From Chenopodium formosanum (lineage: Eukaryota > Streptophyta > Magnoliopsida > Caryophyllales > Amaranthaceae), in the NCBI GenBank assembly GCA_024500155.1, contig CM044877.1, positions 29,387,001 to 29,451,000 on the forward strand: DNA of 64,000 nucleotides, in the 5' to 3' direction. The notes below the pieces were generated by a model. That model had not been told where the DNA came from. It did not search any database and was given only the letters and a program-made list of their open reading frames with translations. Numbering within the stretch: position 1 is the stretch's first letter; every line of letters begins with the position of its first letter. Of the stretch, positions 1-11,557 are shown in pieces. Position numbers and translations under genes: made by a program.

Positions 1-1584
1 AAGCCGGGTCCTACCAATAAAGTGGTAGACGCCCTTTCTAGGCAACACAGCCCCGATATTGAGTATGTTTCCCTGGTTACTTCCTGTAGTCTTCGTTGGG
101 AGTATGTGCAGTCCTTTATAGAGAAAGATGAGGTGTTGTAACGATTGATTTTGCAGCTTCAAAAGAAGGAATCCACCCCCAAGTGGTTTTCTCTATAGAA
201 TGGAGTCTTAAAATACATGGGGCGGGTAGTAATTCCAAAGCACAGTGATCTGACCACCAGGCTCCTCATGACTCGCTGATAGGTGGGCACGCGGGTGAAC
301 TCAAGACATATCAAAGATTGGCAGGAGAATGGTTCTGGTTTGGGATGAGGAATGATGTAGCAAAATATGTTCAATATTGCCATGTGTGTCAGCAGAATAA
401 AACCTCTACCTTGTCTCCTTTGGGGTTGCTACAACCATTACCAATCCCGGAGAGGGTTTGGGAGGACATTTCGATGGACTTTGTCGAAGGTTTGCCTAAA
501 TCTCAAGGGTGGGACACCATACTCGTGGTTGTTGATAGACTAACCAAGTATGGACATTTCATACCACTCAAACATCCTTTTTCTGCCAGAGTGTGGCACA
601 TTGCTTCATGTCTGAGATAGTGAGGTTGCATGGTATCCCTGGCTCCATTGTGTCAGATCGGGACAAAGTGTTCCTTAGCATTTTTTGGACTGAATTGTTC
701 AAGCTTCAAGGTACGCAGCTTATGCGCAGTACGGCCTACCATCCTCAGACAGACGGCCAAACTGAGGTGGTCAACAAGGGAGTGGAATCGTATTTGAGAT
801 GCTTTGTGAATGGCAAACCTCATACTTAGGCTCGTTGGCTACCATGGGCAGAATATTGGTATAATACCTCATTTCACACTGCTACCAATTACACCCCGTT
901 CAAGGCACTTTATGGCAGAGACCCCCCTCAACTGATCAGGTTCTCTACATGTAGCACTGCTGTGTCTTCTGTTGAGGAACAATTACAGGAACGCGATGCC
1001 ATTCTTGATGACTTGAAGTTCCACTTGGTGCAAGCTCAGGTGTATATGCAACAATATGAAGACAAGAGTAGGAGGGAAGGTGAGTTTCAGGTGGGAGATA
1101 TGGTGTATCTCAAACTCTAGCCTTATAGACAGAGGTCCTTGGTGAGAAGGTCTAATGATAAGCTATCACCCCGTTTCTATGGTCCTTACCAGGTGATTCA
1201 GCGGATTGGCAAGGTGGCTTACAAGTTACAGCTTCCCCCAGAAACTAAAATACACCATGTATTTCATATTTCTCAGTTTAAGAAGGCCATTGGTTCAGTG
1301 AACAAGCCTACTAATCTTCCTGCCAGCTAGCTGCTGATTTGGTGTTGGAAGTTGAGCCTTGGGCTATGTTGGGGGTCAGGAATTCACAAGCTGCCATGGA
1401 AGTGCTCATTCATTGGAAGGGCCTGCAGGACTTTGAGGCTACTTGGGAATATTTTGAGGAAGTCAATCTCAGGTTTCCTAGTTTCCACCTTGAGGACAAG
1501 GTGAAACTTTGGGTGGGGGGTATTGCAAGGACTCAGCCTAAACCGGATATTTGTTTCACTTATGCTAGAAGAATTAGGAAATAA
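1..1584 (+). pseudogene. Ty3/gypsy chromovirus pol, 3' part (RNase H end, integrase, chromodomain)
   Basis: This is the 3' end of the polyprotein of a chromodomain-bearing Ty3/gypsy retrotransposon; the rest lies outside the window. Read in pieces, it shows the end of RNase H (DALSR near 37-51), then an integrase zinc-binding region (GGHAGELK near 283-305 and YCHVCQQNK near 376-402). The integrase core follows: DISMDFVEGLPKS near 464-502, SDRDKVF near 653-673 and YHPQTDGQTE near 739-768. A C-terminal chromodomain contains VLIHWKGLQDFEATWE near 1400-1450. The integrase inserts cDNA; chromodomains are thought to guide insertion to heterochromatin. Decay is clear: stops near 139 and at 827, 1118 and 1328, and frame changes near 275 and 590. 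The order RNase H, integrase, chromodomain fixes the class. The exact lineage (Tekay, Reina or similar) is not decided. Confidence 0.9.
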
Positions 1585-1695
1585 CCAGAAGTGCTAGAAG
1601 GATCAAGAAATAATCAGAAGATAGAAGTTGCTGAGCTGTCAGGTGGTTAATTTCAGATTTGGGAGAAGGGTAGATTGGTAATGTGAGGGAAATTT

Positions 1696-1942
1696 TGTTA
1701 GGATTCTGTTATTATATGCTGGCATTTGTTAATGGCTTATTTTTGGGGGGTATTAATAGAGAATCAGGGAAAGGGGAATGTATCAGAGAATTTAATTAAG
1801 AAGAAGATTTGGGAGAGCTCCTTCCTCTCAAAAGAAGGTTGTATTGTTGGATACTTCGTTCAATAATACTACTACATTCCCTTGATTATCTCTGTGTTTT
1901 ATCCTTTTAGCTTGATTCTTCACTGATCTTATCTTATTCTCT
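1696..1942 (+). repeat. Probable 3' LTR start of the chromovirus
   Basis: A purine-rich stretch (GTGAGGGAAATTT) downstream of the chromodomain is followed by TGTTAGGATTC, a usual LTR beginning, and then about 250 bp resembling an LTR with a CT-rich end. The 5' partner is outside the window, so neither boundary can be checked; the right limit is a guess. Confidence 0.4.
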
Positions 1943-3384
1943 AGCATGTAGATTGAAATCTAATTATGATAATCATGCTTTAGAACGAAGTATGCCTTTG
2001 GGATTTGTTAACGCTCAAAAAATAGGCTGTAGTGTGGGATGATAAACATAGCATCTTTGTAGTAAGACTTACATAAGGGCACATTTTATTAGGGAATTCT
2101 GTTCTTATTCTGAGAATATTTTTGCGATTTCTTTTAGGTTCTGGATTCTCAAGTTCGGCAGCTTTTGTTTGCTCTTCTAAAATCACTATAATGGACGTTG
2201 TTGGGTTGAACTTCCCTAAGGTATTTTAAATTACCCGTAGTACTTTTTATTGTTTTGTAGTAAACTAATTATTTTCCCTTTCTAAGTCAAAGTATGCCTA
2301 ACACCGAATGACCTTTTTTTAGAGGGCCGCTCATGTGTACTCCGAAGCTAGAGGGCACATGCTTTCAAGGATACAATATCCTCGGATTTGAGATTAGCTG
2401 AATTTAGCTATTTGCTAGGCACTAGGATCCTCTTTCCCCTATATATTTTCTACGAAGTATATATGCAGTCTTTTGGATTCTTGTATTTAACTAATGCATA
2501 GTTGTCATTTAGCATAATTCTTAAAGTTATGTGTTTGTTGGTTATTCTCTTCTATTATAGTTACCTCCTAACGAGATTGACTTTTGTTAGACAGAGCACT
2601 TGTGGGATTTGCTTGCCTCCAATGGTGGTTGCTAGTCCTGCTAGTGGACATCTATTCTAAGCAGGTTTGTTCTAATGCAAATGTATTAATCGGATCTCTA
2701 ATGCAAATGTGTTGGGTGGTGTTACTTGATATTTATTTTTCTTTGCAGGGTGATGCTGACTGTCCCCTTGACTGACTTTGGCAGAAGTAGGCTCAAAGTG
2801 GTCAGGGCAGTATGGATTTTATAGAATCACATTGAGTGTTGATCAATAAGGATTTTGGACACTAGCTGAGGCTAGGGCTGCAGGATAAGGCCTGTTGCTT
2901 GTGCAGTGGCTGGGACTTATGGATGTAGTACTATAGTGTGATGCGTTATTTGTGGTTCAAGCTATTCTTAGACACCAAGTTCGAGCTGCTCCAATCTCTC
3001 GTCTATGATGATATTAGTAGATTAAGTGTTGCTTTTTTAATTCTTTCTTCCTTTCTCATGTAAAACGAGTGGGTCATACAATGTGGCTTATTGTGTAGTT
3101 TAATGGGATACGAGTATTTACTAGTAGTTTAAAGGACTTTAAACTTTGGTGGATCTTGGTATACGTTATTATATTTGCTTATTGTTTTTTCTTTTTTCTT
3201 TTTTTTTTTGCTCCAACAATCAGTGTTTGTAGAACAAATAGGTACTAATATTTATTTTTACTCTTTGACTCTTGAGATTATATATTGGTCATAATTTTAC
3301 AAGACTCACATTCACAAATCTTAAGGTGTTTGGCAGTTTAGTTAGCTTAAGTTTACTTTGCATAAAAGTAAATTCTCATTATGT
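1943..3384. other. Unassigned stretch between chromovirus and CACTA end
   Basis: No long open frame or known domain is visible. Some places look like splice sites in + orientation (CTATTATAG near 2561, CTAAGCAG/GTTTGT near 2663, TTTCTTTGCAG near 2749), but the pieces between them contain stops. A poly-pyrimidine run lies near 3188-3210. It could be the decayed body of the CACTA element ending at 3709 or a gene remnant. Confidence 0.4.
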
Positions 3385-3709
3385 GTGCCACAAAAATTAA
3401 TATTAATGTGGCACAAGTGTTGGAATGAATGCCACGGCGAAATAAAAATAACCACAAGTGTACACTAGTGTACATTGGCTACGGGAACATAATTGTATGT
3501 GGCAAAAGTGTTTATTTGCCACGGGAAAAAAATTTAGTCGTGGCACTAGTTTCAATTAGCCACAAACTTTTATTTCCCTTGGCATAATATATTATTGTAA
3601 TATGAAGTTTTTGACAGACTTTATTTTTCCCGTGGAAACATAAAATTATGCCACGAATTTAGAATTCCCGTGGCATAATTCGTGCCACAAGGGTCAATTT
3701 GTTGTAGTG
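3385..3709. mobile_element. 3' subterminal region and terminus of a CACTA (En/Spm) transposon
   Basis: The stretch ends in TTTGTTGTAGTG, the reverse complement of the CACTACAACAAA terminus typical of CACTA transposons. The preceding 300 bp hold many short direct and inverted copies of a GTGGCA/TGCCACG unit (for example near 3388, 3410, 3431, 3500, 3520, 3540, 3650 and 3670), as expected for transposase-binding subterminal repeats. The matching left end was not found, so the total size is unknown. Confidence 0.65.
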
Positions 3710-3935
3710 ATAGTAGTTTTCCAAATGTCTTTGTGGAAGTCTCAATGAAAGATTTTCTTTCTCCGTTCAAGGCTAAAGACAATCGTCTAATGAAGTATTT
3801 CGACGATGCTCTTGTTGGTTTGGTGGACTCATTGTTTCTTCGCCAACCACCTTAATTGGTGGAGGACGTCGAGCTAACGACGTTAACCAAAAGCGCTTAC
3901 GGGAGGCAACCCGGTTTTCTAACCTTTTTTTTATC
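3710..3935 (+). pseudogene. Remnant of Athila pol 3' end
   Basis: The + strand carries a decayed frame from about 3725 (SPFKAKDNRLMKYFDDA), followed by the sequence GAGCTAACGACGTTAA...GGGAGGCAACCCGG near 3870-3915. I recall this from the region just after the integrase in Athila elements. The coding part is short and its start is cut by the CACTA end, so the call rests mainly on the downstream signature and on the Athila ORF-1 that follows. Confidence 0.45.
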
Positions 3936-4182
3936 TAATATTTTTCTTTATTTCCTCCTTTGAGATCTTTTCTTATTTCTTTCTATTTTGGTTTGTTCTT
4001 TTGATCTTAGGTACCATGGGATTTGAATCGGAGAAATTTTCCAACAATTTTGGTGCTACTTCAAGACTTCGTGAGGTTTGGTTATGCTTAGAGGAAAGGG
4101 GTCGTTGAGGTTGTATGTTCTCGTGTTTGCATTCCCATCGATTATTATTCATGTTCAAACATATTTCAGATTCTTTCTTATA

Positions 4183-4540
4183 CTCCCTCCGTTTCAATTT
4201 GTTAGTCTTCTATACTATTTTTGGCGTTTCAAAAAGATCTACCCATATTGTATGTATTCCACTTTTAACTTAGTTTTTATTTTCTATTTTATACATAATA
4301 AATTATGAGTGGTTAGATTAATTTATTTGAATTAATAACATGACTCTATGTAAAGAAATTATTCCCTTAATTTATGCAATTATTACGAATGCTTTCCTTA
4401 AAAAAAAAATCAAAAAAAATTTAAATAAGGCAAACTATTTGTGAATTATTTTTTACTTTAATGCTAGGTTCCAAATACTCACCTTTTCTTATTTTTTGTG
4501 ATTGATTCCATATGAGACTATCATATTGAAACGAAGGGAG
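4183..4540. mobile_element. Stowaway MITE (Tc1/mariner type)
   Basis: The 358-bp element begins CTCCCTCCGTTTCAATTTG and ends in the near-perfect inverse (CAATATGATAGTC region, ending CGAAGGGAG). It is flanked by TA on both sides (4181-4182 and 4541-4542). CTCCCTCCGT is the classic Stowaway terminus. The interior is AT-rich and non-coding. Confidence 0.9.
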
Positions 4541-4639
4541 TAAAATTTTTGAGTCCTTGATCATGATATTTGATAGGGACGGTGAGAATGAAAACACGAA
4601 AGCATTTTTAAGGGGGTATTTCTCTTTTTAGCGCCATAG

Positions 4640-4830
4640 ATGTGTGGGGTGCGCACGCACAAAGCTGTGCATGCGCGCATCACGAAGACCCCGCGGGCGC
4701 GGATACCTGTGCACCAAAAATGCCAAAATCCGACCAGGAACTTCCAGCAAGCTGGCCGCGGGCTACCCGCGGGCGCGGCATTATCAGGAGCGGGCGCGAC
4801 ACCTGCTGGCAGCCCCTATAACCCCAAAAC
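4640..4830 (+). promoter_or_regulatory. GC-palindrome block and TATA-like site upstream of Athila ORF-1
   Basis: A CpG-rich island in AT-rich DNA contains repeated CGCGGGCGCGG-type palindromes (near 4690, 4755, 4768 and 4790), followed by CCTATAACCCC near 4814-4824. The 15-mer CTACCCGCGGGCGCG at 4763-4777 is identical to 10320-10334 in this element's 3' LTR, in the same orientation, and about 40 bp before it are also similar. Its position ahead of a leader, an intron and the ORF-1 start suggests an internal promoter. That role is inference. Confidence 0.5.
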
Positions 4831-5138
4831 GCACCCCTTCTTTCATTTCTTTCATTTTTCCCTCCTAAAACCCTATACCCTCTCTTGCAATACCAAGCCT
4901 ACTTCATTTCTTTTATCATTTCAACATCAATTTCAATTACCAAAATCATGTTTTTCAAATCTAAAACAAAAAATAAATTTTCAGATTTCTTTCCCCAATT
5001 CAAGCCAGGAAAAAAAAATTGGGTCTTTTTCAAAATTTTGAAATTTTGTGTTGAGGTTTGGAGGTTGTTTTTGAGAATTCTATTTTTTCTTACATCTACA
5101 TTTTGAGCATTTTTAAAGCATTTCAAAGCTTCATTGAG

Positions 5139-5593
5139 GTATGGTTTCTTATTATCTATTCATCATCTTCCTCTTTGATTTAAGCTTGAACCATTGTGCT
5201 TTCATGGTGAAATTCTATGGTTAATACTTTTCACTTGAAATTTATGTTGAATGATATCGTTGGATGTTGAATTGAAGTTTCCTCATGATAAATGTGTGAA
5301 CTTTGATTGAATTCTTGAACAATAATTGTAGGCTATTTTCTCTCTCATGGGTTTTCTTTATATTAGTTTCATATCATTGATGATTCAATAATTGGGATTT
5401 ATTTTTCAAATTGACTCATGATTTGGTTTCTTATGTTCAAGTTTGCCTTCAATCCATGTTTATTTGCTTGATATTCATGATGTTATCAATGGCATTGTTC
5501 ATTTGTTACCATTTCTTGCTTCTATTTGTGAAATATTTCCATTTTGTGCTTGTTGCTGAACAACTACTTATGCTTAGTCTTGATACTTTGTAG
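5139..5593 (+). other. Putative 5'UTR intron of Athila ORF-1
   Basis: The donor GAG/GTATGG at 5138-5144 and the acceptor CTTTGTAG ending at 5593 bound a T-rich 455-bp tract. The ORF-1 start codon follows the acceptor at once (ATGGCC at 5594). A spliced leader fits the known expression of Athila's accessory ORF from a spliced transcript, but no transcript evidence is available here. Confidence 0.5.
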
Positions 5594-7203
5594 ATGGCCA
5601 CACTTCGTCATAAGATGCGTGCTAGAGCTAGTTCAAGCAAGCAAAGGTATATTGTTCCGCCTCCACCGGAGGTTGAGGAAATTTATGGCTTTGAGTTTTC
5701 AAAGGAATCTCATTGGGAGTGCTTCAAACGTCTTTCAAAGAGAAAGCTTCGGCCAATGCGTTTCTACAATCAAACGACAACAAAGTTTCTAGGGATTGAC
5801 GGGGATGTTCGCCTCCTTGCGGAAGGCCTTGATCTTTTGGACTTCTTGGATTTGAATGCCCCTACCTATGCTAGTGGGTGACTTATGAATTCCTTTCTTT
5901 TCTCGAGGTTGTCCATGAGCCGGGTGCAAATTACTCAAAGATTTTGACTTTCCAACTCTTCAACAATGATCACTCTTTGACGGATGCTCAACTATGTTCA
6001 TACTTCAAGTTTCCTTGGGCCGAGGATCCGGATCATTGTATTTCTCCGGCTCATGGTCGAATGGAAAGTGAGCATGGATATGATGAGCAACGTTGGTGGA
6101 GAAGTATCTCGGAAGAAGGAAAGTATGACCCTCAAACTTCAAAGTCCGCTTCCATGATTCATCCGGCTATGCGATATTTCAACCGAATCCTCACATACGC
6201 TCTTTGCTCCAAGGACTCTTTGGGAGCTATTTACCGTGAGGGGCTTTGTTGGTTGTGGATAGCCGACCAAAATGACTTTGAGATTGAATCGGTGGATTTC
6301 ACGGAGCGTTTGATCTCCCGATTTTTTGATATCCGTGATGGAGTTTGCCTTTCGGGATGCATCCAATTGGGTGGGATGATTTCTATACTAGAGCTTTGCA
6401 TCAATGAGAATTACAAGGCTATGCTAGACGAGCTTCCACAGATTATTGATCCTAGAGAAAAGTCCCCCTCGTATTTCTTAAACATCTCCGCACTAGTGAA
6501 TTTAAAATTTCTTGATCGAACGAGGAAGGACGATGTTTTTATTTAGAAGGTCTCTCGGTATAAGGAATGGTTTGTCATCCCTTACCAAGAGGGAACTACT
6601 CGTCCCGAGGAGAGAGATTCTTTGTCCTGGAGACCCCCAGTGCAAGATGTTCATCCCTCTATCCGACGAAGGACAAATTGTACAAGAGATCGTTCAACTA
6701 ATGCATGCTCATCGATTGCTCATTCCCTTTCCCGGTTGAACCAGGAGGTACATCTTTTCCCTCCCCTTCTCCTACTCCTTCTACTTTCGATATGTCAATA
6801 ATTTATGCCAAGCTTGATTCTATTGCTAACATGTTGTACTCCATGCCTTATGTGCATCCCCTTTTCCTTGGTTATGATTACCATACGTATCGATTATATG
6901 ATTTGCATGTTTTTAGGGGTGAGATAGATCCTTACGTCAACTATCCATACCTCCCGGTCAAACAAGGACCTGTCCCTCAATGGGAACCTTTTGATCCTAC
7001 TGTGGGTCCTAGACTTTGTTATCCTTATTGGGAGGGCCCCCATATTCCCTAGTTCTATCATAGGCACTACCCCGGGCACTTACGACTATAGGCGTCCCGG
7101 GGGTTGTGATTATGCATATGATCCGGCTAATCCTTCGCCTTTTTCGAACCCCGAGACTTTTGGAAGGTGGGGTAGGTCGGGTGAGACAATCTTAGATGAT
7201 TAG
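5594..7203 (+). pseudogene. Athila ORF-1 (envelope-position accessory protein), decayed
   Basis: This matches the plant family known as Arabidopsis retrotransposon ORF-1 (ATHILA), which occupies the position of env between pol and the 3' LTR; its function is unknown. The start is ATGGCC at 5594, directly after a splice acceptor. The first frame runs to 5881 (basic N-terminus, then a region with FEFSKESHWECFKRL). A one-base frameshift near 5875 moves to the main 222-codon frame (5878-6546), holding ILTFQLFNNDHSLTDAQLC and a long helical region. A TAG at 6544 and further frame changes near 6700 and 7040 lead through a proline- and tyrosine-rich tail to 7203. I see no clear signal peptide or membrane segment, so calling it an envelope protein rests on position only. 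Confidence 0.75.
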
Positions 7204-9913
7204 TCTCATTATTTTGAGCTTGATATAATTAGGAAGGAAAGTCGGTTGTAGGGTAAGGCTCCTATGGAAGTGAGCGAGATGGCAATCTCTAGTCATGTGA
7301 TGGAGACCGGTGAGGGGAGTTCTCATTCTACCCCTTACCATAGTGCGGAATGATTCTACCTTGGTCCCCTCCTCTTTCTTTTGTGCTTTATATATGATAT
7401 TTCTCTTTTACCTATTTGTCTTTTGGTTTAGTGTTAGGGGGGCGGCCCTTTTTACGCTTGGGGGTGTTATATGTCGTTTATTGTTGAGTTTCGTTGTTTT
7501 TCCCCTTTGCTTTTGTAGTTCATTTCCTAGTCTCATCTGCTTCTAGTATCAAGCTCTAAGTCCTTTGGTTTTATTATGACGCTATGCTTTGGATTTGTTG
7601 TTTGATTCGCTGTTCGCTGTCTGATGCGTTTCTCTGTATATCTGTTATATGAATCCTGATGATGATTATCTGCTATCTTGCTCTTTGCTACTGTTTCGGT
7701 CTGACATATCTTTGGATACTACTTCTGTTGCTATTTGATTTTTCTTTATTTTCTTTATTTTATTTTCTTCCTTTTCTTTTGTTCCACTTTGTTTGGAAGT
7801 TACTAACAATTTTTCTTTGTATTTAGTTCTTGTATTCTCACTTTGCTCTATTGTCTATGCTTGGGATTTCAACGATGCGTAAGGTGAAGAGTGCTCTTTC
7901 ACCTTGATTTTGTAAGCATAGCTTTGGCGCTCGGTGAGATCTTTCTATATCTCTTCTCTTTATTTCTTTCTTTCTTGGTTGCTTAGTTTTAGGGTTAGCT
8001 TTATTAAAATGAGTTGAATGGTTCGAGGATGTTTGCTTTGTAACACCTAGCGTGTTTGGGGTCATTGGCGTTGTTGCCGAATGACCACTTGTTTGAGGAT
8101 TTGGTATTACTTATTTTTGTTTGCATTCTTGTACTTTTCACTCTAGTTTTTGGTTTTTAGCTCTTTTCTTTCTTTCATTTACAAATAAAACATTTTTGAG
8201 GCTATTTTTCTTCTTTTTGCTAGTTTAGTTCTTTTCTTTGGACATTCTACATTTCGGAATTTTGCCTTTGCATGTATGCTTTCCTATGTTTACTTGGTGT
8301 GCATGTTTTAAGAATATTTGCGCTTGACTCTAGGATAGGGTATGCTAAGGTAGTGGTTTAGACCTTTTGGAACCTTGAAGCCAGATTCCGTTGGGTTTGT
8401 TGTAAGACAGAGTTGCTTCCTTTGGTTGATTTGATGCCCTTAGTGAGTTTTTGCCACATCCATGTGATTTTCAATATTTTCAAGTCTTCAACATTTATTT
8501 GCATGAGTGACATGGATCCTTGACTATTGCAACCTACTCTTGAATCTTAACTCATAATTCTCAAACTCGAGACCGAACTAACTAGGGAGGACAAAGGCAT
8601 CTTTTCGGGGTGGTAATTTTTCTCTTTTCTGGGTTCTTTTCTTTATTTTTAGTTCATTTAGGTTTACATTTGCCTTCTTGCTAGCAATTTGAGCCTTTCC
8701 CCTTCTTTTCAAGCCACATCTTTAGAAATTTGAGCCTTTTGTTTCTTTTTGTTCCAACTTTTGTTTTTGTGAAGCAAATAATCATTTTATTGGAGTATGT
8801 GGTTTATAAGTTTGGATATTGGTTCACATTTGTCAGCAAGCTTGTGTTTTTTGTGATAATAATGGAAAATGAATAAATGAAAATGCCGTCCTAACTTTCT
8901 AAAAGGCACGGACAAAGCAAATGCAAACTTGTAAAAGCCGTCTAACATTAAAGAGGCATGGATAATTGCTTTGAAAGCAATGGAAACATATAAAGAAGAA
9001 AAAAAAAATTGAAAATGAGAAAATCTCAAAAATATTTTGATGTAATTTCTTTTTTCTTTTCAAGTATTGAGGACAATGCTTCCTTTTAGCTTGGGGGAGA
9101 CGCGTTTATGCTTTTTGTATATATACTTGTGGATATAGCTTTGAATAAGCTTGGGGGTGTTAGTTTGTTTTTGTTTGGTGATTACTTGATTGTGATTCTA
9201 AGAAAGGCACCATTCTTTGCTTCACTTTTAGGAATACTGTCAAATTTTAAAATTTTAGCCTACCACTAACCTTTTGCCCTTACGTTATAACCTTTGGGAA
9301 AGTCCTTTCGACCTAGTGTTTGAGTCATATACCGAGGGTTAACATTATGAGTTAAAGCCTAAGGAAAAGGGATGCAAGTTCAAGATGTCTGAAAACCCTA
9401 AAAATTCTAATCTTTTTCCGGTTCCTTCGAGGAACCATAGGGACGCTCACTAGGGGAAGATTTGAAATCATAGGGCGAACGCGGCTAGATTGGTCGGGAT
9501 GAAAGTGGATCGCACCTCATTAGTTCTCTACGCTTAGCATACCTTATGTTTCAATCAACCGTGAATATCTTGAAGCATGCATACCTATTCCTTATAGAAA
9601 AGTGTTCATGCATTTGACTATTTGTGAAAGTCCTTGTAAAGAGCAATTTGTTTGAACTTTTGTTTTACTTTTCTTTTTAAATGATTTTACCTCATTTTTG
9701 TTTCAAAGAGTTGTGGGTCAAGCTTTTAGGAAACCCTTACGAGACCTCACTCGTCTTCATAGGCGACTTTAGGGTTTCAAGGGCTTGTTGTAGCTAAAAA
9801 CAACCGTGATTCCTACGTTAGTGAGTATTAGTGTATATTCTTCTTTTCTCTTTCTCTTTTCTTAATAAGCCATCCTTATTCCTTTCTAGCTTTTGCTTTG
9901 CTCGGGATGAGCA
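7204..9913 (+). other. Athila 3' non-coding tract
   Basis: This T-rich stretch has no open frame beyond chance. It contains repeated polypurine-like runs in LTR orientation: CTTGGGGGAGACG near 9090, AGCTTGGGGGTGTT near 9148 and the final one at 9921. Such long non-coding tracts with several G-runs before the 3' LTR are usual in Athila elements. Confidence 0.6.
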
Positions 9914-9934
9914 AAAGTCTAGCTTGGGGGAATT
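9914..9934 (+). other. Polypurine tract of the Athila element
   Basis: AAAGTCTAGCTTGGGGGAATT sits directly before the LTR start TGATGTGTGTCATTT, the expected place for the plus-strand primer. Confidence 0.7.
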
Positions 9935-11557
9935 TGATGTGTGTCATTTATGGCACTCATAGGGTAGTGTTTTAGGATATTTTCATTATGCTTTTCTTTT
10001 ACCATTTTGATCATTTCTTCTCTAGTTTCTATATATCTTTTTCTCTCGTGTTTTACTTTCCTTTATGTGCATTTCTTAGTGTTTTCCTTTTATATTGGTC
10101 TTTTTCTCTTCTATTTCTCTCCTTAGTTTCTCTTGTACGTGCCTAAAGACTTAGCTTTGCAAAGGATTCAAGAGGAGAAAAAAAATCCAACCAAGGAGCT
10201 TCAAGTCTCATGGAGAGGGCTCGGAGAGGGCTCTCCTCTTTCTCTCGAAGCTGCGGGCGCGGGTTTTGGTGCAAATTTTTGGGAATTTTGGCAGGAACTC
10301 TCGGCGTCCTACCCGCGGTCTACCCGCGGGCGCGAAGAGTTTGGAGAGGGCGCTCCGAATCAAAGAGACCGTGGCCCCTGCTTGTATTGGAATAGAGCAT
10401 TTTGCTGCGCCCTATACCGCGGGCACAGGTAGCGTTGCCGCGGGCACAGGCTACAGTACTCGCGGGCGCGGGTTTTGCCCAGACTGCCCACGGAGGCAGT
10501 TATGGGTTCCGTACCCATTTCTCCGCGCCCGCGGGGTCTTCGAGGAGAGGGCGTGGCCGATCAGCTTTTGTTTTGTGCTTATATATACTCTTGTAAATCC
10601 TTTTAAAGGCAAACTTTTAGATAATATTTCATTTGCTTAGTTTTTAGAGAGAGAAAGTAGAGAAAAGTTTGAGAGAAAGTTTGAGATTTTAATTTTTGGA
10701 TTTTAATTGTAATTCAACATTGTTTCTTCAATCAAGTTTTTGATTCTTCTTCAATATCAATCAAGTTAGTAAGATTTCTTTCCTTTTAGTTTACTTCAAT
10801 TGCAATTTACTTTTATGCTTGAATGTTTGGTTTGGATTTTGATTTAGTCTTGATAAGTTATAGATTGATTGTATTTCCTTTTGATTTAGCTTGAGATGAA
10901 TATGTTTGAGATTGAATTTGTTCTAGTTTTAGATTTCACCATGATTAGTGAGTAGATTAGTTGATAGGGAGAAGGCAAAGCATGCTTGATTGATGATTGT
11001 TGTTAGTTTCATGATGATCCTTGATTGATTTATTGTTGCAATTAAATTGGCTGACATAGTTGTGCATGTGATTAATTAGACTAGGAGTGATCAACCTATA
11101 AGATTAATCTATATTGCATTGCAAATCCCAATGATACGAACAATTGATTTGGGAATTGCTCTAATTAATTGAATTTGATTGTGATTCTCCTTGTTAATCA
11201 TTCATAGTGAACCCTAGTTTGGTTTATAAGAGATAACCCTTGAATTCCTTTGATTACGATTTATGTTTGTCCTTTGCAACGTTTGAGTCAATCGGGTGAT
11301 CTATCAACTAGCATGATTGTTAAGCTTTCATGTGGAACCTATATCCCTAGTGTTTAGCAATTTGATTGAATTCTTGATTCTTGTTATCCTAGTTACCATA
11401 CTCAACCTTTAACGTTAGACTACAACATGGTTTTGATTCATTCCTTTGGGTTCGACCCTTAGCTTTCCCTATACTCGTTAAGGTTTGTTAAGCGTTTACA
11501 AATTGAGTTTGACTTAGGGAAGAATTAGCTAACGACCTAGGTCCAACCCTTGTCTCA
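9935..11557 (+). repeat. Athila 3' LTR
   Basis: About 1.62 kb, starting TGATGTGTGTC and ending ACCCTTGTCTCA. The boundaries were set by comparison with three other Athila LTR copies in the window (ends near 22140, 25394-26942 and 63443). U3 contains GC-palindromes (10249-10545), then a TATATATA box at 10580-10587, then an R/U5 rich in GAGAGAGAAAGT. The GGGTTCGACCCTTAG motif near 11449 recurs in all copies. Confidence 0.75.
10249..10590 (+). promoter_or_regulatory. GC-palindrome cluster and TATA box in Athila LTR
   Basis: GCGGGCGCGGG-type palindromes at about 10254, 10320, 10459 and 10527 precede TATATATA at 10580, in an otherwise AT-rich LTR. The cluster lies where the U3 promoter should be and matches the block upstream of ORF-1 (4640-4830). 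Confidence 0.6.

Larger units (their letters stand above)
3710..11557 (+). mobile_element. 3' half of an Athila-type Ty3/gypsy element
   Basis: Immediately right of the CACTA terminus the sequence reads as an Athila 3' half: pol end, ORF-1 with its leader, a long non-coding tract with several CTTGGGGG runs, a polypurine tract and a TGAT...TCA LTR. The 5' LTR, gag and most of pol are missing, probably lost at the CACTA junction. Confidence 0.7.

Noticed and set aside
4640..5106. Three overlapping + frames of 73-133 codons
   Set aside because: GC-rich codons of the palindrome block and the leader; composition shifts abruptly inside the frames and no domain is seen.
5594..7203. Endogenous retroviral envelope gene
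   Set aside because: Only the position is env-like. No signal peptide, cleavage site or clear membrane anchor is seen, and the sequence fits Athila ORF-1.
10133..10640. Several overlapping frames in the Athila LTR
   Set aside because: They arise because the GC-palindrome tract lacks stops in many frames.
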